Assembly: GCA_018240685.1 (NCBI GenBank)
Contig: JAFEFG010000045.1
Coordinates: 1-35,238, forward strand
Direction: 5' to 3'
Source: Pseudomonadota bacterium
Lineage (GTDB): Bacteria; Pseudomonadota; Alphaproteobacteria; Reyranellales; Reyranellaceae
Length of the DNA stretch: 35,238 nucleotides
Shown in pieces: positions 24,748 to 33,661 of this stretch. Below the pieces are notes generated by a model. The model did not search any database. It worked only from the letters and a program-made list of their open reading frames with translations, and was not told the origin of the DNA. Every line of letters begins with the position of its first letter. Position 1 is the first letter of the stretch. The translations under genes were made by a program, and so were the position numbers.

Positions 24748-26865
24748 ATGAGAGAAGCCGTACTGCGTCTGCGTTATCGGTTCTGGCCGGACCATCTTCT
24801 CGGCGAGATCCTGTCCAAGCGATGGACCGAGACCGCCATCCCGGTGATCGTCCTGCTGCTGGTGGCGATCGCCTTCTCGCAGGTCATCCCCGGCTTCCTC
24901 TCGCCCAACAGCCTGGCCGACACGGCACGCCAGGCCGCCGAGGTCGGCTTCGTCGTCCTCGGCATGGCGCTGGTGATCGTGGTCGGCGGCATCGACCTGT
25001 CGGTCGGGTCGATGTTCGCGCTGACCGACTTCTGCGCCCTGTTCTGTCTCGATGTGCTCAACCTGCCGGTGCCCGCAGTTGCGGTGATCACCGTCGTTTT
25101 CGGGGCAATGCTGGGTGCCGTGAACGGCTTCCTGATCGGCTATCTGCGCCTGCGCGCCTTCATCACGACGCTGATCACCCTGATCATCTACCGCTCTGCC
25201 TACGACTTGTTGCTGTTCGACTACTCGAACACGATTGCGGCCGCCTTCCCCGACGATGCGCTGTGGGACTTCATGGGCGGCGGTGGCGTCTTCGGCATCC
25301 CGAGCGTGGCGCTGCTCTATGCCGCCGTCGCCATCTTCGGCCACATCTTCATGACCCGCCTGCGGCCCGGCTGGCACATCACGGCGATCGGCGGGTCGCG
25401 ACGCTCGGCCTACAATTCCGGCATCGCCGTACGCGGCACGATCGCCCGCTGCTATGCGGCGAGCGGCGCGCTGACCGCCGTGGGAGCGCTGTTCTTTGCG
25501 GCGCGACTCGGCACGGTCGGCGGCGATGTCGGCGTCGGGCTGGAAGTGACGGTGCTGACGGCAGCGGTGCTGGGCGGCATCAGCCTGGGCGGCGGCCGCG
25601 GCTCTGTCACGCGGGCTCTTGTCGGCACGCTGATCGTGCTGCTGATTACCAACGGCCTCACCACGCTGTCGGTGAAGGGCGGCGTCAATCGCATGGTGCT
25701 GGCGGGCATCCTTCTCGTCGCGGCCACCATCGACATCCGCTGGCTCAAGAACCGTACCCGCATCATCGCCAAGGTATATGTCAGCCCGACCTACCACGAC
25801 ATGCCGCCGTTGCCGGGACCGCGCGTCGGTGATGGCACGCGCTTCGCCCAGAACGACAGGCTGAAGGATGTGACGCTGATCGGGCTCGGTCGGATCGAGG
25901 CGCCGGAGGATGTGATCCTCGATCGTCACGACAATCTCTATGCCGGCTCGCGGCACGGCGACATCATCCGGTTCTTTCCGCCCGACTACGAGAAGATGGA
26001 GATCTATGCCCATATCGGCGGGCAGCCGCTCGGCATGGCCTTCGACCGCAACGACAATCTCTATGTCTGCATCGGCGGCATGGGGCTCTATCGCATCACG
26101 CCGGATCGCAAGGTCGAGAAGGCGACCGACGAGACCAACCGCAGCTTTTCCTCGGTCAACGACGACAGCCGCTTGCGATTGGCCGACGATCTCGACATCA
26201 CTGACGATGGTCGCATCTTCTTCTCCGAAGCGACAGTGCGCTACGAGATGCATGAATGGCCGGTCGACGGGCTGGAGGCGCGCGGCAACGGCCGAATCAT
26301 CTGCTACGACCCGGCCACAAATACGACTCGCACGGTGCTGCGCGGTCTCAAGTTCCCCAACGGCATCTGCGTTTCCCGCAACGGGCAGTCGATCCTCTTC
26401 GCCGAGACCTGGGGCTGCTGTGTCAAACGCTACTGGTTCGACGGGCCCAAGAAAGGCCGGGTCGAGATGGTGATGAACAACCTTCCGGGTTTTCCCGACA
26501 ACATCAACCTGTCGTCGGACGGCAATTACTGGCTGGCCCTGGTCGGCATGCGCTCGCCCGCGCTCGACTTGGCCTGGCGAATGCCCGGCTTCCGGCGGCG
26601 CATGGCCAAGCGTGTGCCGCTCGACGAATGGCTGTTCCCGAACATCAATACCGGCTGCGTGATCAAGTTCAACGAGGCGGGCGAGGTTCTGGATACCTAC
26701 TGGGACATGGCCGGGGTCAACCATCCCATGATCACCTCGATGCGCGAACACAGAGGCTATCTCTATCTCGGCGGCATCATGAACAACCGCATCGGTCGTC
26801 TGAAGCTCGAAGGCGCCGATCCTGCCTTCGTCCAGTATGACTATCGCTGGGGCAAGAAGCCATGA
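24748..26865 (+). CDS. ABC transporter permease fused to a strictosidine-synthase/SMP-30-like beta-propeller
   Basis: This 705-residue protein joins two families in one frame. Residues 1 to about 335 form an RbsC-type permease: hydrophobic segments from residue 31, GGIDLSVGSM (80-89), AIGGSRRSAYNSG (213-225) and GGISLGGGRGSVTRALVG (276-293). After a short linker (PTYHDMPPLPGPRVG, 347-361) comes a propeller of about 340 residues: APEDV with Glu387, repeated DNLYAGS/DNLYVCI blades, LRLADDLDIT (476-484), FPNGI with Asn538 and LPGFPDNI with Asp584-Asn585. These three positions match the divalent-metal ligands of SMP-30/paraoxonase-type propellers. Both ends of such permeases are cytoplasmic, so the propeller should face the cytoplasm. 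An internal ATG at 25801 has no ribosome binding site. Substrate and propeller activity are unknown. Confidence 0.9.
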   Translation: MREAVLRLRYRFWPDHLLGEILSKRWTETAIPVIVLLLVAIAFSQVIPGFLSPNSLADTARQAAEVGFVVLGMALVIVVGGIDLSVGSMFALTDFCALFCLDVLNLPVPAVAVITVVFGAMLGAVNGFLIGYLRLRAFITTLITLIIYRSAYDLLLFDYSNTIAAAFPDDALWDFMGGGGVFGIPSVALLYAAVAIFGHIFMTRLRPGWHITAIGGSRRSAYNSGIAVRGTIARCYAASGALTAVGALFFAARLGTVGGDVGVGLEVTVLTAAVLGGISLGGGRGSVTRALVGTLIVLLITNGLTTLSVKGGVNRMVLAGILLVAATIDIRWLKNRTRIIAKVYVSPTYHDMPPLPGPRVGDGTRFAQNDRLKDVTLIGLGRIEAPEDVILDRHDNLYAGSRHGDIIRFFPPDYEKMEIYAHIGGQPLGMAFDRNDNLYVCIGGMGLYRITPDRKVEKATDETNRSFSSVNDDSRLRLADDLDITDDGRIFFSEATVRYEMHEWPVDGLEARGNGRIICYDPATNTTRTVLRGLKFPNGICVSRNGQSILFAETWGCCVKRYWFDGPKKGRVEMVMNNLPGFPDNINLSSDGNYWLALVGMRSPALDLAWRMPGFRRRMAKRVPLDEWLFPNINTGCVIKFNEAGEVLDTYWDMAGVNHPMITSMREHRGYLYLGGIMNNRIGRLKLEGADPAFVQYDYRWGKKP

Positions 26866-27962
26866 TCGCCGCACTGAAGAGACTCGGCGACCACGTCCTG
26901 GGCCGGGGGGAGGCGGCGATCACCGTGCCGATCTTCGACGGCGCGCTGAAGCCCAACCAGATCCTCGAGGGAGCCGAGGTCGTCGCTCAAGTCGAGGGTG
27001 CCAATGACCTGGCCAGCGACGGTCGGCGGCTGCTTGTCGCCGATGGCAAGCAGATAGTGGAACTGGCAGGCAACGGAGACCGCAAGGAACAAGCTCGCTT
27101 CGACCGCATCGTGACCGCGCTCTGTCCCTTGCACGACGGCGGCATTGCCGTGGCCCTGGCCGGTGTCGAGGTTCGCATCGAAGGTGGACCGAGCGCTGGC
27201 CGTAGCTGGGCGGCAGCGGCCGGCATGCCCTTTCATGCCGTGAATGCGATCGCCTGCGCGCCGGACGGCGCCCTTGTCGTGAGCGACGGATCCCAACGCT
27301 ACGATACGGAACGCTGGGCGCATGATCTTATGGATCGTGGTGCAACCGGCCGCGTCGTCCGCCTCGACCGCCAGGCGGCCGAAGGGAAGGAGCTCGCTCG
27401 TCGGCTCGAATATGCCTTTGGCGTCTGTCCGGCCGGTGCTGAAACCATGATCTCCGAAAGCTGGCGGCATCGCCTGCTTGCGATTGCGCCTGACGGGCGA
27501 CGGCGCGTCGTCCTCGACCGCCTGCCAGTCTATCCGTCGCGCGTGGTGGCGGCAGCCGGAGGAGGTTTCTGGCTCACCGCCTTTGCCGCCCGCACCCAGC
27601 TGGTGGAGTTCGTGCTGCGCGAGACGACCTTCCGACGCCGCATGATGAAGGAGATCGCGCCCGAACACTGGATTGCACCACGCTTGCGCTCGGGTGAAAG
27701 CTATCTCGAACCGATGCAGGGTGCACATCTTCGAACCATGGGGGTGCTGAAGCCCTGGGCGCCGCCGCGCTCCTACGGTCTGGTGATCCGGCTGTCGGCC
27801 GAGGGGCTGCCACGTTATTCTCTGCATAGCCGCGTCGACGGCATCAATCATGGCATCGTGGCCGCCGCCGAGCTGGGCGGCTTTCTGTATCTGCTGGCCA
27901 AAGGGCCTGGCCGTGTGCTGCGCCTGCCTTTGGCCGATCTTGAGAAGGAGGCCCGGGCATGA
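26862..27962 (+). CDS. Free-standing beta-propeller paralogue (strictosidine-synthase-like, degenerate metal site)
   Basis: This 366-residue soluble protein is a diverged relative of the propeller fused to the preceding permease. Matching landmarks occur in the same order: EGANDLASDGRRLLVADG (45-62), FHAVNAIACAPDGALVVSDG (124-143), LEYAFGVC (182-189), LPVYPSRVV (221-229), the unusual TFRRRMMKEIAP (256-267) and DGINHGI with GGFLYLLAKGPGRVLRL near the end. Where the fusion has FPNGI and FPDNI, this protein has YAFGV and YPSRV, so the expected Asn and Asp metal ligands are missing. There is no signal peptide. The ATG overlaps the upstream stop (ATGA), and its own stop overlaps the ATPase start (ATGA). 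It may be a regulatory or structural partner rather than an enzyme. Confidence 0.8.
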   Translation: MIAALKRLGDHVLGRGEAAITVPIFDGALKPNQILEGAEVVAQVEGANDLASDGRRLLVADGKQIVELAGNGDRKEQARFDRIVTALCPLHDGGIAVALAGVEVRIEGGPSAGRSWAAAAGMPFHAVNAIACAPDGALVVSDGSQRYDTERWAHDLMDRGATGRVVRLDRQAAEGKELARRLEYAFGVCPAGAETMISESWRHRLLAIAPDGRRRVVLDRLPVYPSRVVAAAGGGFWLTAFAARTQLVEFVLRETTFRRRMMKEIAPEHWIAPRLRSGESYLEPMQGAHLRTMGVLKPWAPPRSYGLVIRLSAEGLPRYSLHSRVDGINHGIVAAAELGGFLYLLAKGPGRVLRLPLADLEKEARA

Positions 27963-29455
27963 CCGCACCGATCCTCGAACTGCGACAGGCAACGAAGCTC
28001 TACGGCGGCGTGCCGGCGATCGACGGCGTCGACTTCAGCCTGGCAAATGGCGAGATCCACGCTCTGGTGGGCGAAAACGGCGCTGGCAAATCGACACTGA
28101 CCAAGGTGATGGCAGGCGTCGTGACGCTCACCTCGGGCACGATGTCGGTCAACGGGAAGGAAGTGGCGCCGCGCACGCCGCTGGAGGCCCGCCAGCTCGG
28201 GATCGCCATGGTGTTCCAGGAGAACAGCCTCGTGCCGTCAATGACTGTGGCGCAGAATCTCTTCCTTGGGCAGGAGAAGTTCTACAATCGCCTGCGCGGC
28301 ATCTATATCGCCGCCCAGCAGTTCCTGCAGTCGCTCAATTTCGACGTGACGCCGACCGCGACCGTCGCCCAGCTCGGTGCCGCGAAGAAGCAGATGGTCG
28401 AAATCGCCCGCGCTGTCCTGCACGAGGCCAGGGTGATCATCTTCGACGAGCCGACTGCGACGTTGACGCCGGAGGAGAAGAAATACTTCTTCGATCTCAT
28501 GCGCGAGCTCAAGCGGCGCGGCGTATCGATCATCTTCATCTCTCACGCGCTCGAGGAGGCGTTGCAGATTTCCGATCGCATCACGGTGCTGCGCGACGGC
28601 AAGCACGTCGTCACGGACGAAACGAAGAACTTCGATCGCGCCCGCATCATCCAAGCCATGGTGGGGCGCGACCTCTCCAAGACCCTGTATGCCGAACGCA
28701 AGGCGAGCGTCCGGCCGGCGAAGGAGCGGGTCCTTACTGTCGAGAATCTGCGCATGGCGCCGATGGTGAAGAACAATTCGCTCTCCATCTTCGCCGGGCA
28801 GGTAACGGGCGTGTTCGGGCTGGTGGGCTCAGGCCGCACCGAGACCTTCAAGATCGTGTCCGGCATCCTGAAGCGGGATTTCTTCCATGGCGGAGAGATC
28901 GTTCTCAACGGCCGCCCGGTACGCTATCTGACGCCCGCACCGGCGGTGCGCGACGGCATCGCGTACATCACCGAGGATCGCAAGGTCGAGGGCTTCTTCG
29001 AGACCATGTCGATTGCGCGCAATATATACATCGGACTGCTGGCCAAGCTCGGCGCCAAGCGCCCGATCGTCTTCAACAAGGAAGCCGAGACGGTCGGCAA
29101 GCAATGGGTGCAGGCGCTCAACGTCCGCGCCATCGGCCAGGATGTGAAGGTGGTCGAGCTGTCGGGCGGCAACCAGCAGAAGATCGTCATCGCCAAGTCG
29201 CTGGTCCAGAAGCCCGGGCTGATCATCTTCGACGAACCGACCCGCGGCGTCGATGTCGGGGCGATTGCCGAAATCCATCAGCTCATCGACCGGTTGGCCG
29301 AGGAGGGCAATGCCGTTGTGATGATCTCCTCCTACCTGCCCGAGATCCTGGCCCGGTCCGACCGCATCCTGGTCTGCCGGCAGGGCAAGGTGGTCGAGGA
29401 GTTCTCGGCCCATGAGGCGACCGAGGAAAAGATCATGTATGCCGCAATTCACTAA
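27959..29455 (+). CDS. Two-domain sugar ABC transporter ATPase (RbsA/XylG/MglA type)
   Basis: This 498-residue protein contains two tandem ABC domains and energises the two permeases of the operon. Domain 1 has Walker A GENGAGKST (38-46), VFQENSLVPSMTVAQN and Walker B VIIFDEPTATLTPEE; its signature is the degenerate LGAAKKQMVEIARA. Domain 2 has a modified Walker A GLVGSGRTE, a full signature LSGGNQQKIVIAKSL and Walker B LIIFDEPTRGVDVGA. This complementary asymmetry, with one site impaired in each half, is usual for RbsA-type ATPases. The start overlaps the propeller gene stop by ATGA, so it is translationally coupled. It is the last gene of the operon; pyrF follows after 75 bp. Confidence 0.92.
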   Translation: MTAPILELRQATKLYGGVPAIDGVDFSLANGEIHALVGENGAGKSTLTKVMAGVVTLTSGTMSVNGKEVAPRTPLEARQLGIAMVFQENSLVPSMTVAQNLFLGQEKFYNRLRGIYIAAQQFLQSLNFDVTPTATVAQLGAAKKQMVEIARAVLHEARVIIFDEPTATLTPEEKKYFFDLMRELKRRGVSIIFISHALEEALQISDRITVLRDGKHVVTDETKNFDRARIIQAMVGRDLSKTLYAERKASVRPAKERVLTVENLRMAPMVKNNSLSIFAGQVTGVFGLVGSGRTETFKIVSGILKRDFFHGGEIVLNGRPVRYLTPAPAVRDGIAYITEDRKVEGFFETMSIARNIYIGLLAKLGAKRPIVFNKEAETVGKQWVQALNVRAIGQDVKVVELSGGNQQKIVIAKSLVQKPGLIIFDEPTRGVDVGAIAEIHQLIDRLAEEGNAVVMISSYLPEILARSDRILVCRQGKVVEEFSAHEATEEKIMYAAIH

Positions 29456-29530
29456 AAATGCGCCGAGGCGAGGCGGAAGGCCACTGACGGCTTGCCGCTT
29501 CGACGGGGTAACACTAGGTTGCGCGCCGCC

Positions 29531-30277
29531 ATGCAGAAGCGCCCCAATCCCGTCTATTGCGCGGTCGACACGGTCGATCTTCCCCTCGCCGCGAAGCTGA
29601 TCCGGTCGGTGGCGGGAGGCGCGGTTCCGGCCGTGGGCGGCATCAAGCTGGGGCTGGAGTTCTTCCTGGCGCACGGGGCGCCGGGCGTGCGCTACGCCTT
29701 CCCCGCGCCGGTGCGGGCCACCGGGACCGGGTTTTTCCTCGACCTCAAGCTGCACGACATCCCGAACACGGTCGCGGGCGGCATCCGCGCGGTCGTTGAC
29801 CTCGAGCCGACCTACATCACCATCCACACCGCCGGCGGCGCGGCGATGATGAAGGCGGCGGCCGAGACCGCGGCGGCGGAAGCATCGCGCCTCGGCCTCG
29901 CGCGGCCCAAGCTGCTCGGCGTCACCGTGCTCACGTCGCTCGACAAGTCCGATCTCGAGGCGACCGGCATCGCCGCCGATCCCGGCCAGCAGGTCCTCCG
30001 TCTCGCCGCCCTGGCGCGCGCGAGCGGGCTCGATGGCGTCATCTGCTCGCCGCTGGAGATCGCGGCGCTGCGCCGGGAATGCGGCGAGGACTTCGTCCTG
30101 ATGGTGCCCGGGATCCGTCCCGCCGGGGCCGCGACGGGGGACCAGAAGCGCGTCATGACGCCCACGGAAGCCGTCGCGCTCGGCGCCACCCATCTGGTGA
30201 TCGGCCGTCCGATCACCGAAGCCGCCGATCCCGCCGCCGCCGCCGAGGCGATCGCGCGCGATCTCGGCGTGCTCTGA
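29531..30277 (+). CDS. pyrF: Orotidine 5'-phosphate decarboxylase
   Basis: This 248-residue TIM-barrel enzyme converts OMP to UMP in pyrimidine synthesis. The catalytic charged network is intact: Asp71, Lys73 and Asp76 in [14 protein letters not shown]. Other family markers are the N-terminal [33 protein letters not shown] and the phosphate-binding LMVPGIRP with VIGRPIT. The ATG at 29531 is preferred over an in-frame upstream start at 29492, which adds a non-conserved basic stretch. It lies 5 bp before trpF, so the two are likely co-transcribed. The gene appears complete. Confidence 0.93.
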   Translation: MQKRPNPVYCAVDTVDLPLAAKLIRSVAGGAVPAVGGIKLGLEFFLAHGAPGVRYAFPAPVRATGTGFFLDLKLHDIPNTVAGGIRAVVDLEPTYITIHTAGGAAMMKAAAETAAAEASRLGLARPKLLGVTVLTSLDKSDLEATGIAADPGQQVLRLAALARASGLDGVICSPLEIAALRRECGEDFVLMVPGIRPAGAATGDQKRVMTPTEAVALGATHLVIGRPITEAADPAAAAEAIARDLGVL

Positions 30278-30282
30278 TCGCC

Positions 30283-30918
30283 ATGGCGGTCGAGGCCAAG
30301 ATCTGCGGGCTCGCGACGCCGGAGACGGTCGACGCGGCGGTGACGTTCGGCGCGCGCTGGGTGGGCTTCGTGACCTATCCGCGCTCGCCGCGCCATATCT
30401 CGACCGAGACCATGCGCGCGCTCGGCGCCCGGGTGCCGAAGACGGTGGGCCGAGTGGGCCTGTTCGTCGATCCCGACGACGCCCTCCTCGACGAGAAACT
30501 CGCCACCGGCGCGCTCGATCTCCTGCAGCTCCATGGCAGCGAGACGCCCGAGCGCATGGCCGCGATCCGGCATCGGACGGGCAAGCCGGTGATGAAGGCC
30601 GTCAAGGTCGCCCGCGCGGCGGATGTCGAACGCGGCATCACGGCCTATGCCGGCGTCGTCGATCGCCTGATGTTCGATGCGGCGGAGGGGACCTTGCCTG
30701 GCGGCAACGCGACGTCGTTCGACTGGACGATCCTGTCCGGCCGGACCGTGCCCGTGCCCTGGTTCCTGGCCGGCGGCCTGACGCCCGACAACGTCGCCGA
30801 GGCGGTACGCGTCACGGGCGCGCCGGCGGTCGACGTTTCCTCTGGCGTCGAGTCCAGCCGCGGTGTCAAATCGATCGAATTGATCCGCGCCTTTCTCGAC
30901 CGTGTGAAGGCGCTCTGA
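30283..30918 (+). CDS. trpF: Phosphoribosylanthranilate isomerase
   Basis: This 211-residue TIM-barrel enzyme performs the Amadori isomerisation of N-(5-phosphoribosyl)anthranilate in tryptophan synthesis. Catalytic Cys8 lies in KICGL, and the segments [36 protein letters not shown] and [12 protein letters not shown] plus AVDVSSGVE (phosphate-binding loop) all match TrpF. The family's general acid should be the Asp of DRLMFDA. The ATG at 30283 is 5 bp past the pyrF stop. A RidA-like gene follows after 9 bp and trpB after that, giving a variant of the trpF-trpB-trpA cluster common in Alphaproteobacteria. Confidence 0.93.
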   Translation: MAVEAKICGLATPETVDAAVTFGARWVGFVTYPRSPRHISTETMRALGARVPKTVGRVGLFVDPDDALLDEKLATGALDLLQLHGSETPERMAAIRHRTGKPVMKAVKVARAADVERGITAYAGVVDRLMFDAAEGTLPGGNATSFDWTILSGRTVPVPWFLAGGLTPDNVAEAVRVTGAPAVDVSSGVESSRGVKSIELIRAFLDRVKAL

Positions 30919-30927
30919 GGAGAAGGC

Positions 30928-31491
30928 ATGAAGACCGAGCGGCGGCTGAAGGAACTGGGCATCGCACTCGCTCCGGCGACCTCGCCGATGGCCAACTACG
31001 TCAACGCCGTGCGCACCGGCAATCTCCTGTACCTCGCCGGCAAGGGGCCGGGCCTGCCGGGCAAGCCGCTGCCGGTGGGCAAGGTCGGGCGCGACCTCAC
31101 GGTCGAGCAGGCCTATGGCCATGCGCGCGAGACCGGCCTCAACCTGATCGCGGTGATGAAGGCGGAGCTGGGCGACCTCGACCGCGTGAAGCGCATCGTG
31201 AAGGTGCTGGGCATGGTCAATGCCACGCCGGACTTTGGCCAGCAGCCCGAGGTGATCAACGGCTGCTCCGACCTCTTCGTCGAGGTCTTCGGCGAGCGCG
31301 GCAAGCATGCACGCTCGGCGGTGGGCATGGGTTCGCTGCCACGGGGCATCCCGGTCGAGATCGAGGTGATCGTCGAGGTCGAGGATATGCCGGCTGTGGC
31401 ACCGGCGCGTCGGACGGCGGCCAAGCCCGCAGCCAGGCGCAAGGTGGCGGCCAAGGCCAAGAAGAAGTCGGCCCGGAAAAAGAAGGGCTAG
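30928..31491 (+). CDS. RidA-family protein with basic Ala/Lys/Arg-rich tail
   Basis: This 187-residue protein has a RidA (YjgF/YER057c/UK114) domain at about 1-150: [19 protein letters not shown], then [26 protein letters not shown] and the C-terminal strand [26 protein letters not shown], whose Arg in ARSAVG is at the place of the RidA substrate-binding arginine. RidA enzymes deaminate reactive enamines and imines such as 2-aminoacrylate. Residues 153-187 form a histone H1-like tail of Ala, Lys and Arg ([19 protein letters not shown]), not part of the family fold. GAGGAGAAGGC before the ATG is a strong ribosome binding site. The gene sits between trpF and trpB. A link to TrpB, which forms an aminoacrylate intermediate, is inference. 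Confidence 0.87.
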   Translation: MKTERRLKELGIALAPATSPMANYVNAVRTGNLLYLAGKGPGLPGKPLPVGKVGRDLTVEQAYGHARETGLNLIAVMKAELGDLDRVKRIVKVLGMVNATPDFGQQPEVINGCSDLFVEVFGERGKHARSAVGMGSLPRGIPVEIEVIVEVEDMPAVAPARRTAAKPAARRKVAAKAKKKSARKKKG

Positions 31492-31565
31492 GGCTCTCGG
31501 GCCGCCGCCGTTTTGACCGACCCCGGCCGGGACTGCTAAGTCCGCCCGTCCCGACAGGAATCGCC

Positions 31566-32780
31566 ATGGCAACGACACCCAACAGTTTCCGCACCGGCCC
31601 CGACGAGCGCGGCCATTTCGGCATTTTCGGCGGCCGCTACGTCGCCGAGACCCTGATGCCGCTCATCCTCGAGCTCGAACAGGCCTATGACACGGCCAAG
31701 GCGGATCCCCAGTTCCAGGGCGAGCTGAAGTACCTGCTGACCCAGTACGGCGGCCGGCCGAGCCCGCTCTATTACGCCGAGCGCCTGACGCGCCATCTCG
31801 GCGGCGCGAAGATCTACCTCAAGCGCGAGGAGCTGAACCACACCGGCAGCCACAAGATCAACAACGTGCTGGGCCAGGTCCTGCTGGCCAAGCGCATGGG
31901 CAAGACGCGCGTCATCGCCGAGACCGGCGCCGGGCAGCACGGTGTGGCCACCGCCACCGCCTGCGCGCTGTTCGACATCCCCTGCGTGGTGTTCATGGGC
32001 GCGGTCGACGTCGAGCGCCAGGCGCCCAACGTCGCGCGCATGAACATGCTGGGCGCGGAGGTGCGCGCCGTGAAGGCAGGGGCGGCCACGCTCAAGGACG
32101 CCATGAACGAGGCGATGCGCGACTGGGTCGCGACCTGCGAGACCACCTTCTACTGCATCGGCACCGTGGCCGGTCCGCATCCCTATCCGTCGATGGTGCG
32201 CGATTTCCAGTGCGTGATCGGCGAGGAGGTCCGCAAGCAGATGATGGAGGCCGAGGGCCGGCTGCCCGATACGCTGGTCGCCTGCATCGGCGGCGGCTCG
32301 AACGCGATGGGCCTGTTCCATCCCTTCCTCGACGACCCCGGCGTGCGCATCGTCGGCGTCGAGGCCGGCGGCAAGGGGCTGGATACCGGTGAGCATGCGG
32401 CGTCGCTGCTGGGCGGCCGCCCCGGCGTGCTGCACGGCAACCTCACCTATCTCCTGCAGGACAAAGAAGGCCAGATCACCGAGGCGCATTCCATCTCGGC
32501 CGGCCTCGACTATCCGGGCATCGGGCCCGAGCATTCGTGGCTGAAGGAGCAGGGGCGCGCCGAATACGTGTCGGCGACCGACGACGAGGCGCTCGAGGCC
32601 TTCCAGCGCATGTGCAAGCTCGAGGGCATCATTCCCGCGCTCGAATCGGCGCACGCGATCGCGCACGTCATCAAGCTCGCGCCCACGCTGCCAAAGGACA
32701 ATCTGCTGGTGGTCAATCTCTCGGGGCGCGGCGACAAGGACGTGCCGCAGGTGGCCCAGCGCCTGGGGATGAAGATCTGA
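31566..32780 (+). CDS. trpB: Tryptophan synthase beta subunit
   Basis: This 404-residue PLP enzyme condenses indole with serine to give L-tryptophan. The PLP-binding lysine is Lys97 in the motif [10 protein letters not shown] (91-100). [12 protein letters not shown] at the N-terminus, the catalytic Glu in [22 protein letters not shown] (phosphate-binding glycine loop), and [19 protein letters not shown] are canonical for TrpB1. It pairs with TrpA, whose start is 2 bp past this stop. The 74-bp gap upstream contains TTGACC at 31513-31518, which might be a weak internal -35 box, but no good -10 box. It is complete. Confidence 0.95.
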   Translation: MATTPNSFRTGPDERGHFGIFGGRYVAETLMPLILELEQAYDTAKADPQFQGELKYLLTQYGGRPSPLYYAERLTRHLGGAKIYLKREELNHTGSHKINNVLGQVLLAKRMGKTRVIAETGAGQHGVATATACALFDIPCVVFMGAVDVERQAPNVARMNMLGAEVRAVKAGAATLKDAMNEAMRDWVATCETTFYCIGTVAGPHPYPSMVRDFQCVIGEEVRKQMMEAEGRLPDTLVACIGGGSNAMGLFHPFLDDPGVRIVGVEAGGKGLDTGEHAASLLGGRPGVLHGNLTYLLQDKEGQITEAHSISAGLDYPGIGPEHSWLKEQGRAEYVSATDDEALEAFQRMCKLEGIIPALESAHAIAHVIKLAPTLPKDNLLVVNLSGRGDKDVPQVAQRLGMKI

Positions 32781-32782
32781 CC

Positions 32783-33616
32783 ATGAGCCGCATCACCAAA
32801 CGTTTCGCCGCCCTCAAGGCCGACAAGCGCGCCGGCCTCGTGACCTACGTCACCGCCGGCGATCCCGATCCGGCGCTCAGCTACCAGATCCTGAAGGGCC
32901 TGCCGGCGGCCGGTGCCGATCTCATCGAGCTCGGCATGCCGTTCACCGATCCCATGGCCGACGGCCCGTCGATCCAGCTCGCGGGCCAGCGCGCGCTGAA
33001 GGCCGGCATCACGGTCGATGCGACGTTCGACATGGTGCGCCGCTTCCGCAAGGAGACGGGCGACAACGACACGCCGATCCTCCTGATGGGCTACTACAAT
33101 CTCGTCTACCAGCGCGGCGTCGAGCGCTTCTGCAAGGAAGCGGCGCAGGCGGGAGTCGACGGCTTCATCCTGGTCGATCTGCCGCCGGAAGAAGCCGATC
33201 AGCTCAAGCCATACGCCGCTGCCGTCGGCATCGACACCGTGCTGCTGACGGCGCCGACGACCGACGACAAGCGGCTGCCCGCGGTCCTGAAATACGCGTC
33301 CGGCTTCGTCTACTTCGTCTCCGTTCTCGGCATCACCGGCACCAAGTCGGCGAGCGAGGAGGCCGTGCGCACGCATGTCGAGCGCATCAAGCGCCATACC
33401 TCGTTGCCGGTCGGCGTGGGCTTCGGGATCAAAACGCCCGACCAGGCGGCGGCGGTGGCGCGACATGCCGACGCGGCCGTCGTCGGCTCCGCGATCGTCG
33501 ATCGCGTGAAGGCGGGGCTCGACGAGAAGGGCATCGCCAAGCCGGATCTGGTTCCCGGCGTCTTCGCCTACGTCAAGGCGCTCGCCGACGGCGTGCGCGG
33601 TGTGCGCAAGGTCTAG
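32783..33616 (+). CDS. trpA: Tryptophan synthase alpha subunit
   Basis: This 277-residue TIM-barrel subunit cleaves indole-3-glycerol phosphate to indole, which is channelled to TrpB. The catalytic residues Glu49 (DLIELGMPFTDP) and Asp60 (MADGPSIQ) sit at the same numbers as in the E. coli enzyme. VTYVTAGDPD, MGYYNLVYQRGVERF, VDLPPEEA, SVLGITGTKS and VGVGFGIKTPDQA (phosphate site) follow in order. It starts 2 bp after trpB, so translation is coupled. It is the last gene of the pyrF-trpF-ridA-like-trpBA unit. Confidence 0.95.
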   Translation: MSRITKRFAALKADKRAGLVTYVTAGDPDPALSYQILKGLPAAGADLIELGMPFTDPMADGPSIQLAGQRALKAGITVDATFDMVRRFRKETGDNDTPILLMGYYNLVYQRGVERFCKEAAQAGVDGFILVDLPPEEADQLKPYAAAVGIDTVLLTAPTTDDKRLPAVLKYASGFVYFVSVLGITGTKSASEEAVRTHVERIKRHTSLPVGVGFGIKTPDQAAAVARHADAAVVGSAIVDRVKAGLDEKGIAKPDLVPGVFAYVKALADGVRGVRKV

Positions 33617-33661
33617 CGGCACTTCCGATCGGCCATTGTGATCGTTTTATGAGAGGGCGCG

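Noticed and set aside
25801..26865. Separate gene for the propeller half of the fusion, starting at the internal ATG 25801
   Set aside because: There is no stop codon between the halves and no ribosome binding site before this ATG, so the frame is best read as one protein; internal initiation cannot be fully excluded.
24541..26874. 777-residue minus-strand open frame opposite the permease-propeller fusion
   Set aside because: Its translation is His/Arg/Asp-rich without domains, as expected for the antisense frame of a GC-rich gene. The plus-strand frame has clear family motifs.
31513..31541. Internal promoter before trpB (TTGACC with CTAAGT at 17 bp)
   Set aside because: The -10 match is too poor to call, and the gene spacing fits one transcript from pyrF or trpF.
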